This document shows, one piece after another, positions 53,053-61,446 of a stretch of 64,000 bases of DNA (its first letter is position 1; every line of letters starts with the position of its first letter). The position numbers and the translations under genes were made by a program. Source of the stretch: CAVQCA01 sp963763115 (lineage in GTDB: Bacteria > Pseudomonadota > Gammaproteobacteria > UBA9214); contig CAVXNM010000033.1 in the NCBI GenBank assembly GCA_963763115.1, positions 69,131 through 133,130 on the forward strand, written 5' to 3'. Under the pieces are notes generated by a model. That model worked only from the letters and a program-made list of their open reading frames with translations. It searched no databases and was not told the DNA's origin.

Positions 53053-53700
53053 ATGAACATGGAAAGAGAAAAAATGCCTCGCCCTGGAATCCACATGCTC
53101 GGATTTACACGGGATATCCCGAATTTAATGACGCTGGCGGGTCTGTGTTCTGGCATGTTAGCAATCTATTTCGCCGGTGTGCAGTCCTATCCTTCCGCCA
53201 TGATTGCGCTGTTGTGGGCCGCCTTCTTTGACTGGTTCGACGGCCCGGTTGCAAAGTTCCTGAAAGGCCGCGACGAGGACTTTATGGCTTTCGGCGCCCA
53301 ACTCGACTCTTTGGCTGACCTGGTCAGCTCCGGGGCAGCGCCTGCCTTTATTCTCCTGACCGTGGGATCGTTTAACCCCGTGTTTCTCCCGGGCGCCCTG
53401 TTTCTTATATGTGCAGGAGCTATCCGGCTGGCCTACTTCAACCTCTACGGCGTCAAGGAGGATGGCACGTATTCAGGCGTGCCAATCGGGATAAACATCA
53501 TCCTTATGCCCCTGATTTTCCTGCTTCACGGCATCATCAGACCGGAATACTTCCAATGGATCCTGTACGGCACCATTTTGCTGGGCGGTACATTGAACAT
53601 TGCTCCGATTCGATTCGCCAAGCTCACCGGTGGCTGGTATATCGCCGTTGCATGTTTTGTACTCGGACTCACCATATTCTATTCAATACATATCATTTAA
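53053..53700 (+). CDS. CDP-alcohol phosphatidyltransferase (phosphatidylserine synthase-like)
   Basis: A 215-residue membrane enzyme of the CDP-alcohol phosphotransferase family. The catalytic stretch is DWFDGPVAK, then FGAQLDSLADLVSSGAAPA; the usual DGXXAR arginine is lysine here while the three later aspartate positions are kept. The GAQLDSLADL form resembles type-II phosphatidylserine and archaetidylserine synthases. It would add a head group to a CDP-lipid made by the CarS-like protein. ATG 53053 is chosen; 53074 is also possible (GGAAAGAG upstream). Last gene of the cluster. Confidence 0.85.
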   Translation: MNMEREKMPRPGIHMLGFTRDIPNLMTLAGLCSGMLAIYFAGVQSYPSAMIALLWAAFFDWFDGPVAKFLKGRDEDFMAFGAQLDSLADLVSSGAAPAFILLTVGSFNPVFLPGALFLICAGAIRLAYFNLYGVKEDGTYSGVPIGINIILMPLIFLLHGIIRPEYFQWILYGTILLGGTLNIAPIRFAKLTGGWYIAVACFVLGLTIFYSIHII

Positions 53701-53855
53701 CAGCACCTCACAAATGAGCTGCGCCAGGTTCCGCTGAAACCGCTCCAGCGCAATATCTTGCGCGTTTTGACATCAGGATTCTTGTTGCCGGAATGACGTT
53801 ATTGCGGATACATGACATTAAGGGAGTTAATCGGCAATAAAAGTGCTAATAGAAA

Positions 53856-53892
53856 GCAAAACAAACCCCGCCTAATGCGGGGTTTGTTTTGC
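53856..53892. terminator. Strong bidirectional rho-independent terminator
   Basis: A perfect 16-bp stem GCAAAACAAACCCCGC (53856-53871) and complement (53877-53892) with a CTAAT loop and T-rich outer arm. It lies 156 bases after the CDP-alcohol transferase and probably ends the lipid-cluster transcript. Confidence 0.88.
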
Positions 53893-54065
53893 CAGGTGTT
53901 CGTTGAATCACAATGCTATTGAATGACCGGTTTTGGCCGACTCCCTCCGTTTAAAGAAATCTTATAAAAGCATCTCGTGTAGGACCTGGATCGACCCAAA
54001 GTCGACACTAGCGTCATTCTGCCAGGATAAGCTCACACGGATAAAGGTTTGCTGAGTACGACGGG

Positions 54066-54464
54066 CTACCTTAAGGCAAAAATTACCCCCGAAGGGTTGA
54101 ATCTTGCATCGCAGTTGGTCAAGGCATATTCAAGCATTTTCAATGTTTCGGTATCTATTTCAGCCTTGTTAACATTTTCCAACTCCCCAAGCCTGCCTAA
54201 ATGGTAAAAACCAATTTTGTTATCTAACTCAGCCACCAGCAGTGTGCCTCCGCCGGATTCTCGAACATACTTGATACCGTCTTGAGAGATACTGTAGATG
54301 ACATCCTCAAAGACATTCTGTGTGCGAGTAGTCACTGTAGTTGTCCCGGCAGCAGTGGGCGGCAAGGATTCAGGATCAAACTTGTCTCTCTCCATAAACT
54401 CCATAAGGATGGAAATTACTACCACGAAAACAATGCTGAAAAGCCACCAATATTTCGGGTTCAT
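54066..54464 (-). CDS. Hypothetical membrane-anchored protein
   Basis: A 132-residue protein with one N-terminal span (YWWLFSIVFVVVISILMEF) and a soluble part of about 105 residues, probably periplasmic. No domain recognised. Imperfect copies of a GGATCGACCC...CTAGCG sequence lie on both sides (53989-54022 and 54687-54722), so the gene may sit in a small mobile or cassette-like unit. Confidence 0.55.
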   Translation of the reverse strand: MNPKYWWLFSIVFVVVISILMEFMERDKFDPESLPPTAAGTTTVTTRTQNVFEDVIYSISQDGIKYVRESGGGTLLVAELDNKIGFYHLGRLGELENVNKAEIDTETLKMLEYALTNCDARFNPSGVIFALR

Positions 54465-54937
54465 GTCACCTGTCCATGGTTGCTTTGTTCCTGTGGCGGC
54501 ATCTGCGAAGTTGTAATTATATATACGCGCAGCACGCCGAGGCTCAATGCAGTGTATGTACTGAGCCAGTGATAATAAACCTGGGGAGAGGCTGAGTCAC
54601 AAATTTATTAAATAGTGTATGGTCAGACATCTGTCTATTCTCCTATGGTCCAAGCGGACAGCATTAGAAACACTCTAAAAGACTAGGATCGACCCTTTCG
54701 AGACCTAGCGGTTATTGCTATCATATGACGGATTCTGATTCTGTAAGTGGTCGGTGTGCTGGGGTGTAATGGATATACATCATGTATTCGTCTCCGTAAA
54801 TTCAAAGCCCCATTATTATTGACTGGTCTTCTTTATTTTCAGCGAGTGTTGCAGCGCATTAGTATTACCGAACCGTCATTCAACGATCTGAACTATCGAT
54901 TAATAGTCTCATTCCGACCCTACTTGGACAGCCATTG
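54465..54937. other. Intergenic region upstream of the VPLPA-CTERM gene
   Basis: 473 AT-rich bases. Includes the second copy of the GGATCGACCC...CTAGCG sequence (54687-54722). A 63-residue forward frame at 54747-54938 lacks support. Confidence 0.35.
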
Positions 54938-55912
54938 ATGAAAATAGACCCGATAGGCCTGCTGATAGCACGCAAGGCGTCGCATCTGCAGAAAGCAAAG
55001 TTCCATTGCCTGAGTCAACTCATTGCCACCGCACTGGCCGCCATCCTATGCGTCTCGTCGATGCAGGCTTTCGCCGCCGTCACTCTCAACCAGTGGGGCG
55101 TCACCGCCCGCACCGACAGCGCCGACTGCACCGGATCGTTGTTTGGTGGCTGCAATGTCTTCGATCTGACACTGGATAAAGGTGACTCGGTCGGCGGCAG
55201 CCAGAATTCATCGGCCACCATAGGTTCCGCGTCGGCGGGTAGCACCACCGGCCTGCAGGGCCGGGGCAGTGCCGGCGCTAGTGTCCAGATCCCCACCAGT
55301 GGGCTCAGTGTACCGGTGCTGCGGGCCCGGGCCGAATCCACCATGGATGATTTCTTTGTAAGTGGCGCTGCGCTGGGTATACAGGCTTACCAGTTTACCG
55401 GTGCCGACGGTACCAGCGTCAGCCTGGATTCAAGCCTGGATGGTTTCGTCACCAAATCCCTCAACTCCTCGACTCTTACTGGATTGGAGGTGAACGTCTG
55501 GATCATGAGTGCCAGTACCCCGTTTACCTTTCCGGCAGATCCGGTGCCGGTTTCGGATCTGGTGGCCCAGATCATCGTGGACGCCGCGTTGGCTGGCGTC
55601 GACCCGTTCATCGCCTCCATGGCCTGGGATGCCACCACCACCGGCACTGGCACCATTAACCGCAGCACCACCCCCGGTGATCAGCTCAACTTTCTCCTTG
55701 ACAACGGCGATGAGTTCTACCTGATGGCAGCGCTCAGTGCAGGCGCTGACGGCGTCGGTGCATCTGCATTGTCCTGGAGCACCCTTACCATGGAATTCAA
55801 CACCACGGAACTGCAAGCCGCCTCGGTGGTGCCGCTGCCTGCGGCGGTATGGTTGTTCGGTTCAGGCCTGCTGGGTCTAGCGGGGACGGCAAGGCGTAAG
55901 AAGGCGGCGTAG
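54938..55912 (+). CDS. VPLPA-CTERM sorting-domain exported protein
   Basis: A 324-residue exported protein. A signal peptide (IATALAAILCVSSMQAFA) is preceded by ~25 extra residues. The body is Ser/Thr/Gly-rich beta structure, and the C-terminus is VPLPAAVWLFGSGLLGLAGTARRKK: the VPLPA motif, one membrane span and a basic end. That is the PEP-CTERM-type sorting signal cut by exosortase in bacteria that make extracellular polysaccharide. No exosortase gene is in this window. A hairpin terminator follows 17 bases later. Confidence 0.88.
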   Translation: MKIDPIGLLIARKASHLQKAKFHCLSQLIATALAAILCVSSMQAFAAVTLNQWGVTARTDSADCTGSLFGGCNVFDLTLDKGDSVGGSQNSSATIGSASAGSTTGLQGRGSAGASVQIPTSGLSVPVLRARAESTMDDFFVSGAALGIQAYQFTGADGTSVSLDSSLDGFVTKSLNSSTLTGLEVNVWIMSASTPFTFPADPVPVSDLVAQIIVDAALAGVDPFIASMAWDATTTGTGTINRSTTPGDQLNFLLDNGDEFYLMAALSAGADGVGASALSWSTLTMEFNTTELQAASVVPLPAAVWLFGSGLLGLAGTARRKKAA

Positions 55913-55928
55913 CCGTTTATTTAGCGTT

Positions 55929-55962
55929 AACAGAAACGGCGGCTTTGGTCACCGTTTCTGTT
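55929..55962 (+). terminator. Terminator of the VPLPA-CTERM gene
   Basis: An 11-bp stem AACAGAAACGG (55929-55939) with its complement CCGTTTCTGTT (55952-55962) and a 12-base loop, ending in a T-rich stretch. Confidence 0.75.
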
Positions 55963-56192
55963 TGTGCTTAAGTCTGGAATTGGCCCAGGCCGTGTGAAAA
56001 CCAAGAAATCCTGGTCAGAGTGTTCAGTAGCGGCACTCACAGGCATTCTCCAAGCTATCTGTCCGATTCTTTTCGGCACCTGTTATGCCGGACTATTGAA
56101 GTATATCTGTCAGCTTGCGTCATAAAAACGCCTGTGAGGTGCTGAGTACGCCTGTTTTGCGCGGTAAATACAGGCTTCTATGCCTGCATCGC

Positions 56193-56590
56193 CTAAATTA
56201 ACGGCTTGATACCCAAAATGTTCATGACACGCTTCAGGTTGTAGGCGAGCACATGCAAACTCATCTCGGCGCTCACCCGATTAAGCGTCCTGGTCAGGAA
56301 GTGGGTCGAACCCATCCATGCTTTAAGCGTTCCATACGGATGCTCCACTGTTTGATGACGTATCCGCATGATCTCCGGATCACTGTCCAGCCGATCCTGC
56401 ACGGCCTCGAGTATCGACTCATGCTCCCAACGCGGGACACGTCGTTCTCTGCCGGGTGTGCATTGCGTTTTCAGGGACCATGTTTGGCAGCTGGAACTCC
56501 AGTAGCGGTGTATCGCCAAGCCATTTTGTTCTGACGTCATGCGCCAGATCAAACGCTCATTGGCGGGACAGCGGTACCGGACAGTCTCTC
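56193..56590 (-). pseudogene. IS1182-family transposase, C-terminal remnant
   Basis: The frame gives YRCPANERLIWRM, then CQTCSLKTQC-type cysteines (one replaced by tryptophan: CQTWSLKTQC) and the conserved end TVEHPYGTLKAWMGSTHFL followed by MSLHVLAYNLKRVMNILG. This is the C-terminal third of an IS1182-type DDE transposase. An in-frame stop lies just upstream (about 56600) and the N-terminal two thirds are missing, so it is a dead fragment. Confidence 0.82.
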
Positions 56591-56770
56591 AGATTGATAA
56601 TCCTGAGCTTTTGGCACTGACGGCCCTCAAGCCGAAGCATGAATTTTGCAAAATCAGGCAGGGGAACTCTGCCGCAGGTACATGAGGAGGCAGCGGTCTC
56701 GAGGGACTATCTGCAGGTGATCCGATGAGCGGGGCATACTGCCGATGATTTGGCGGCATTTTCGCCTTGA

Positions 56771-56962
56771 CTTATAACCGAATCTGGTGTTTTTGTTGTT
56801 GGGTCTCGAGGTCGAGAGGCCAGTGTGGATCCTTTGACTGAGCTGCTGAGAGCAGGCGCCCAGCTGCTGATTTGTCAGGCCTTGGACCAGCACTGTACTT
56901 TGATCGCCGCCTGGAAGCTCGTGCAAATTCGCAAGTATGGAATTGTAACCTATAATAATTAG
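56771..56962 (+). pseudogene. Possible IS256-family transposase N-terminal remnant
   Basis: A short open frame gives SVDPLTELLRAGAQLLICQA, very like the first helix of IS256-type (mutator) transposases, then loses similarity and stops at 56960-56962. It lies beside the IS1182 fragment, in line with an eroded insertion-sequence graveyard. The assignment rests on about 20 residues. Confidence 0.4.
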
Positions 56963-57030
56963 GATCAATATCGCCGTTTTTCTCAATTGAGAGTTTATTT
57001 CTGGAGTATCGATAATTTTGAGGTGAAGCC

Positions 57031-57795
57031 ATGATAGGCAGAATATGTTTGTTTGTTTGCATATTCGCATGTGCGCTGGCCTCGGGTACAGTTTCCGCAC
57101 TGAAGGGAACGGGCGTGGGGAAGATCGAGGAAAAGACAACCATCCACGGTTGCAAATCACGCCTTGAAAGTGGCCAGGTCACAAGGTTTTCGATTGGGAT
57201 ACGGGGTGATTGGTCGATGTCCACAAACATCGATGATTACGCCGGCTTCTACACATTAAAGAATCGAAAGGGGCATGTATTCACCTTTGAGTTGGACCAG
57301 TCCAATCATGATGCTCTGCTCGAGAGTCTGAATCTCAGAATCAGTGAATTATGCGGCTTGCCAGCAGGTACTCTCGCCATCACAGAGGCCCGCATTAGAC
57401 GTTTCAAGGCAAAACTCGCGAAGGATCGCGCCGCCATCAGACTGAAGCTTGAAATTCAGGCAAAGGCAACGGATGGCCACGACTCATTCAAACTCAGACA
57501 CCGCATGCTTGCCGATATCGCCTTCACGCCGGCCGGTATTACCCTGAGTTGGACAGCCCCCGTGACCCACAGCGATGGAACGTCGCTGTCACTGGCGGAT
57601 ATCGAGGGTTATGGTATCCACTACGGGAAATCGCCCGGTAACTATACCAATCATGTCACCCTGGTGGATGGTACCGCACAGAGTGTGACCTTGAACGATA
57701 TACCGGCGGGCACCTATTACCTTGTCATGACGACCTACGATGTAAACGGTGAAGAAAGCAATTACTCTGAGATGATCTCGTTCACTGTTCAGTAA
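57031..57795 (+). CDS. Exported fibronectin type III-like protein
   Basis: A 254-residue protein with a signal peptide (ICLFVCIFACALASGTVSA). The middle is a charged helical region (residues ~90-160) and the last ~80 residues form a fibronectin type III-like domain (ITLSWTAPVTHSDG, IEGYGIHYGKSPGNY, LNDIPAGTYYLVMTTYDVNG). Role unknown; such domains occur in surface or matrix proteins. Its stop overlaps the 3' end of the IS200-type transposase gene by seven bases, so the last codons may have been touched by that element. Confidence 0.7.
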   Translation: MIGRICLFVCIFACALASGTVSALKGTGVGKIEEKTTIHGCKSRLESGQVTRFSIGIRGDWSMSTNIDDYAGFYTLKNRKGHVFTFELDQSNHDALLESLNLRISELCGLPAGTLAITEARIRRFKAKLAKDRAAIRLKLEIQAKATDGHDSFKLRHRMLADIAFTPAGITLSWTAPVTHSDGTSLSLADIEGYGIHYGKSPGNYTNHVTLVDGTAQSVTLNDIPAGTYYLVMTTYDVNGEESNYSEMISFTVQ

Positions 57796-58196
57796 AATGA
57801 AGGTCGAGTTTCTGCTGCTTCTCTGACATTCCTGATCACCGCTTCATCCAGACCTGCAGTACTTACGCAGTACCCTCGAGACCAAAGCTTAAGACCAATG
57901 AAATTCCTCTTGCGTCCATATCTCTGATGCAGAAGGATCGTCGATTTCCCTTTCAACTTCCCGATCGTGTGGGACACACTGTATTTTGGCGGAATTCCCG
58001 AACACAGGTGCACATGATCCGGCATCACGTGTCCTTCCACCAGTTCCACCTCAAAACGACGACATAACTCCTTCACTATCTCACCAATATCCCGTCGGAT
58101 CACCCCACACACAGATTTACGTCGGTATTTGGGTACGATGACCACGTGGTAGCGGCAATACCACTTCACGTGAGCTTGGTTTTGCCATTCTCTCAT
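57789..58196 (-). pseudogene. IS200/IS605-family transposase TnpA, probably inactive
   Basis: A 135-residue TnpA-type protein. The HUH motif is intact (MPDHVHLC), preceded by FEVELVEGHV and followed by SVSHTIGKLKGKST and WSRGYCVSTAGLDEAVIR. In working relatives the next residues are a KY(V/I) helix carrying the catalytic tyrosine; here the frame reads RNVREAAETRPSFY and ends inside the neighbouring gene. Loss of that tyrosine and a shortened C-terminus suggest a dead copy. Confidence 0.75.
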
Positions 58197-58199
58197 ATC

Positions 58200-58249
58200 G
58201 ATTTCTCCTCTTGTCTGGACTCAGGCAAGCCCAGCTTGAGGAGAAATCT
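58200..58249. repeat. Subterminal hairpin of the IS200-type element
   Basis: GATTTCTCCTC and its complement GAGGAGAAATC enclose an inner hairpin (TTGTCTG/CAGGCAA) just upstream of the tnpA start. IS200-type elements carry such hairpins at the left end. Confidence 0.6.
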
Positions 58250-58263
58250 TTTATCCGCTCAGT

Positions 58264-58539
58264 TCAACTCCGGTAACGGCATAGCCTTTGTTTTTCACAC
58301 CGCCATAGGCGGTGGCTTAGCGGTCGAGTCATGGCCGCTTCCGCGGTCTCCAGCCTGGCGTTGACTTCCGCCCATGCCTGGGAGGCCTCACGGGTAACCT
58401 GGGCGATGGCGGGAATGTCCTCAAAGGACGCTGGCAGACGGATCTCCACCAGGTCATGCAGCTCACCGGCCTTTTCCGTGGCGATGCGTTTTGCCTTGCG
58501 CAACACCTTCTGCAGGGCTTTCAGTTCTTCCGGTGTCAT
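58264..58539 (-). CDS. CCE_0567/DUF683-type nitrogen-fixation-associated small protein (remnant locus)
   Basis: A 91-residue frame whose first ~67 residues match the small nif-associated DUF683 family: MTPEELKALQKVLRKAK, then KAGELHDLVEIRLPASFEDIPAIA. Family members lie beside nifX and DUF269 genes and bind metal. The last ~22 residues (ending CEKQRLCRYRS) do not look native and run towards the IS200 end, suggesting the 3' end was altered. It sits 9 bases after a broken DUF269 fragment, the usual nif order. Probably a relic, though the N-terminal part is open. Confidence 0.6.
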   Translation of the reverse strand: MTPEELKALQKVLRKAKRIATEKAGELHDLVEIRLPASFEDIPAIAQVTREASQAWAEVNARLETAEAAMTRPLSHRLWRCEKQRLCRYRS

Positions 58540-58548
58540 TATAGCTTC

Positions 58549-58770
58549 CTACAGCTTCGCCACTTCACGCCAGCTGTTGATCAGTGCTTCCGCCTTGTCC
58601 ACCAGTTTGTCGACCTCCTCCTTCATCTTGCCGAGATCGGGGTAGCCGAGCGATGCACGTCGTGCAGGGCCCGGTCCATGACGACCAGCTTGCCAACCGT
58701 GATCAGCGCACGCCCGAAGCCTTCGTGGGTGAGATTCACCGCGGGCACCGCCATCAGGCCGCAGCGCGGC
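58549..58770 (-). pseudogene. NifX-associated DUF269 protein, truncated and frameshifted C-terminal fragment
   Basis: One frame gives HEGFGRALITVGKLVVMDRA then LHDVHR. A one-base loss near 58650 shifts the continuation YPDLGKMKEEVDKLVDKAEA to another frame, ending WREVAKL. Together these match the C-terminus of DUF269 nitrogen-fixation proteins. Upstream similarity stops at about 58770, where an rnfE fragment begins on the other strand. It is a deletion relic. Confidence 0.72.
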
Positions 58771-58926
58771 GTGATCGTGCCCGAAGTTCGCATCCCGGTT
58801 TTCGTCCTGATCATCGCCACCATCGTCACCCTGGTGTACATGGGCATGAATGCCTGGCTGCACGACCTGCACAAGGTGCTCGGACTTTTCATCCCGCTGA
58901 TTGTCACCAACTGTGCCATTCTCGGC
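58771..58926 (+). pseudogene. rnfE (rsxE) internal fragment
   Basis: The frame reads VPEVRIPVFVLIIATIVTLV and then LHKVLGLFIPLIVTNCAILG, the central membrane segments of RnfE/RsxE/NqrD. It begins and ends abruptly: no start, and similarity ends after CAILG. Rnf complexes feed electrons to nitrogenase, so its contact with DUF269/DUF683 relics points to a lost nif-rnf locus. Confidence 0.75.
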
Positions 58927-58946
58927 TGCGCCTGGCTTACATTATC

Positions 58947-58976
58947 TTGTACAATAAAGTACACTATTTGTATAAT
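58947..58976 (+). promoter_or_regulatory. Promoter with TGTACA/TGTATA boxes upstream of the MerR-type regulator
   Basis: TTGTACAA (58947-58954), GTACAC (58959-58964) and TTGTATA (58968-58974) are spaced about 10-11 bases apart. TATAAT (58971-58976) is a perfect minus-10. The same boxes recur at the other promoters of this block, so this is a likely autoregulated CarH/LitR-type operator. Confidence 0.65.
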
Positions 58977-58993
58977 ATTTTTAGGGGACCCCC

Positions 58994-59935
58994 ATGGACG
59001 ATTCCGTCAAGACACGCCTCACACCGCCCGCCGAAAGTCTGTTACCCATCCGTACCGTATCCATCCTGACCGGCGTCAATGCTGTCACCCTGCGCGCATG
59101 GGAACGACGCTACAACCTGATCACTCCTCAACGCACACCAAAGGGCCACCGGCTTTATACACACAAGGACGTGGAGCGCATCAACCAGGTTGTCGACTTG
59201 CTCAATCAGGGCATTTCTGTCAGTCACGTCAAACCCCTGCTGGACCAGATGCCCGGCGATGTTCTTGCTTCGGTCACAAGAGACGAGGGAGACACCTGGA
59301 AAACCCATCAGGAAAAGATGCTCAGAGCCATAGAAAATTTTGATGAACCGGCTCTGGATAGTATTTACAACGACGCCTTGTCATTGTACCCCGTCGACAT
59401 CGTCAACCAGCGCCTTACCACGCCCTTGCTGCGCCTGCTCGGCGAACGCTGGAAAAAAAGGGAATTGGGTATTGCCGAGGAACATTTCTTCTCGATTTAC
59501 CTGCGCAACAAACTGGGCACCCGCATTCACCACATGAACCAGCGCGGCAACGGCCCGCTTTTATTACTTGCCTGCCTGCCAGGCGAATTGCATGAAATCG
59601 GCCTGTTGTTTTTTGCGCTTGCCGCGGTCAACGCCGGATACCGCGTGCTGATACTCGGCGCCAACACACCCTTGCAGCAGATTCACGGTGTACTCGACAT
59701 AAAACCCTGTGTCGGCGTCGTTTTATCGGGCTCGGCAAAACCTGCCCGCAGCGTTATTGACACAGATCTGCCAAATATCATGGCGCGACTAGCAACGCCG
59801 GTTTTCATCGGCGGTGAAACTGCCGTTTCACATCAGGAAGAACTCGAGCAGGCCGGCGTCATTTGTCTGGGCGAGAACATAGCGACCGGGTTGCAACTGG
59901 TAAACAAACTATTGAAATCGAACAAATCGCGCTGA
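58994..59935 (+). CDS. MerR-family regulator with B12-binding domain (CarH/LitR-like)
   Basis: A 313-residue regulator. The N-terminal MerR helix-turn-helix is LPIRTVSILTGVNAVTLRAW with ERRYNLITPQRT (residues ~17-48). A four-helix segment (EEHFFSIYLRNKL) and a Rossmann-like cobalamin domain follow, with ELHEIG at 198-203 matching the EXHXXG ligand motif and GLNVLLLG-like VLILGANTP after it. CarH/LitR proteins bind adenosylcobalamin in the dark, repress, and release DNA in light. The photolyase gene one base downstream supports a light-responsive role. Confidence 0.87.
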   Translation: MDDSVKTRLTPPAESLLPIRTVSILTGVNAVTLRAWERRYNLITPQRTPKGHRLYTHKDVERINQVVDLLNQGISVSHVKPLLDQMPGDVLASVTRDEGDTWKTHQEKMLRAIENFDEPALDSIYNDALSLYPVDIVNQRLTTPLLRLLGERWKKRELGIAEEHFFSIYLRNKLGTRIHHMNQRGNGPLLLLACLPGELHEIGLLFFALAAVNAGYRVLILGANTPLQQIHGVLDIKPCVGVVLSGSAKPARSVIDTDLPNIMARLATPVFIGGETAVSHQEELEQAGVICLGENIATGLQLVNKLLKSNKSR

Positions 59936-59936
59936 C

Positions 59937-61394
59937 ATGTCGCCGGCACTGATCTGGTTTCGCCGCGACCTGCGCCTGGCGGACAATACGGCATGGCAGG
60001 CATTGATCGATGAAGGCCACACGCCCGTACCCGTTTATATTCACGACGAACCTGATGCTGACTGGCCACTGGGAGAGGCGAGCGCCTGGTGGCTGCATCA
60101 CAGCCTGATTTCGCTGCAACAATCCCTGCGCAGGCACGGCAGCGACCTGCTGATCTTTCAGGGCAACCCGGAAAACCTGCTGCCAGAGTTGTTGCAGCAG
60201 GTCCGCACGGACAGACTTGCCTGGAACCGCTGTTATGAACCCGCCTGGACGGCACGCGATACACACATCAGGCAGGCACTCGAACAGGATGGTTACCGCA
60301 TAAGCAGTCATAACGCAGCGCTGCTGCGCGAACCCCGGGAACTCCTGAAAAAGGATGGAACACCCTACCGAGTATTCACACCCTTCTGGAAGAAACTCTA
60401 CAGTATTGGACCGGATCGGGCAGTCATCGCCACCCGTGAACAACCACCCGCCATCGACACAGCAAGATTCACGGATTCGCTATCCGTCGATTCGCTCGGA
60501 CTGCTGCCGAAGGTCAACTGGGACAAGGCGTTTTACGCACACTGGCAACCCGGCGAAGAAGGCGCATGGAAAGCGTTGAAGCACTTTCACGACGACAAGC
60601 TGCTCGACTACCCGGTTCATCGTGACATGCCCGCCAGTTCCGGCACCTCACGGCTGTCAGCACACCTGCACTTCGGTGAAATCAGTCCGCTGCAAATATG
60701 GGACACGCTATCCTGCCTGGCAGCTACAACAACCTCAAATGGATACCTATCAGCGACTGAATCCTGTTTACGCCAGCTCGCCTGGCGGGAATTCAGCCAC
60801 CATTTGCTTTACCACTTTCCGTCCACGCCACTGGAACCGATGGACAAACGCTTTAACGGATTCCCGTGGAAAAGCGATTACAATAACGAACTGCGACGAT
60901 GGCAATGCGGACAAACCGGCATCCCGATGGTAGATGCCGGCATGCGCGAATTGTGGACGACGGGTTATATGCATAACCGCGTGCGCATGATCGTCGCTTC
61001 TTTCCTGATCAAGAATCTGCTGATTCCCTGGCAGGATGGCGCGCGCTGGTTCTGGAATACGCTGGTCGACGCCGATCTCGCCAACAACACCATGGGCTGG
61101 CAATGGTGCGCCGGCTGTGGCGCGGATGCCGCGCCCTTCTTCCGGATCTTCAATCCGGTCTTGCAGGGAGAAAAGTTTGACCAGGAGGGACACTACATTC
61201 GCCGCTGGATACCCAAACTGGCCAGGCTCGAAAACAGGTACCTGCACAAGCCCTGGGCTGCCGATTCGTCCGTGCTGACCGCGGCCGGCATTGTTCTCGG
61301 CAAGGATTATCCCGAACCCTTGGTGGATTTACAGGACAGCCGCAGACGGGCATTAAGCGTCTGGGATCAGGTCAGGCAACTGCGGGTAAACTGA
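59937..61394 (+). CDS. phrB: Deoxyribodipyrimidine photolyase (cryptochrome/photolyase family)
   Basis: A 485-residue flavoprotein that repairs UV pyrimidine dimers with light. It starts LIWFRRDLRLADN (antenna-binding domain) and has the FAD domain motifs GTSRLSAHLHFGEISP, WREFSHHLLYHFP, then MVDAGMRELWTTGYMHNRVR and DADLANNTMGWQW. Length is typical of class I CPD photolyases (about 470). It follows the MerR-type regulator by one base, a pairing seen in LitR light operons. Confidence 0.95.
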   Translation: MSPALIWFRRDLRLADNTAWQALIDEGHTPVPVYIHDEPDADWPLGEASAWWLHHSLISLQQSLRRHGSDLLIFQGNPENLLPELLQQVRTDRLAWNRCYEPAWTARDTHIRQALEQDGYRISSHNAALLREPRELLKKDGTPYRVFTPFWKKLYSIGPDRAVIATREQPPAIDTARFTDSLSVDSLGLLPKVNWDKAFYAHWQPGEEGAWKALKHFHDDKLLDYPVHRDMPASSGTSRLSAHLHFGEISPLQIWDTLSCLAATTTSNGYLSATESCLRQLAWREFSHHLLYHFPSTPLEPMDKRFNGFPWKSDYNNELRRWQCGQTGIPMVDAGMRELWTTGYMHNRVRMIVASFLIKNLLIPWQDGARWFWNTLVDADLANNTMGWQWCAGCGADAAPFFRIFNPVLQGEKFDQEGHYIRRWIPKLARLENRYLHKPWAADSSVLTAAGIVLGKDYPEPLVDLQDSRRRALSVWDQVRQLRVN

Positions 61395-61446
61395 GTTAAT
61401 TTCGTCTTCAACGAACAGCCGGAACGGCGTATGCATGGCCGGCGCC

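Noticed and set aside
56654..57230. Two overlapping reverse frames of 168 and 152 residues
   Set aside because: No homology, and they overlap the forward IS256-like fragment and the start of the fibronectin-type gene.
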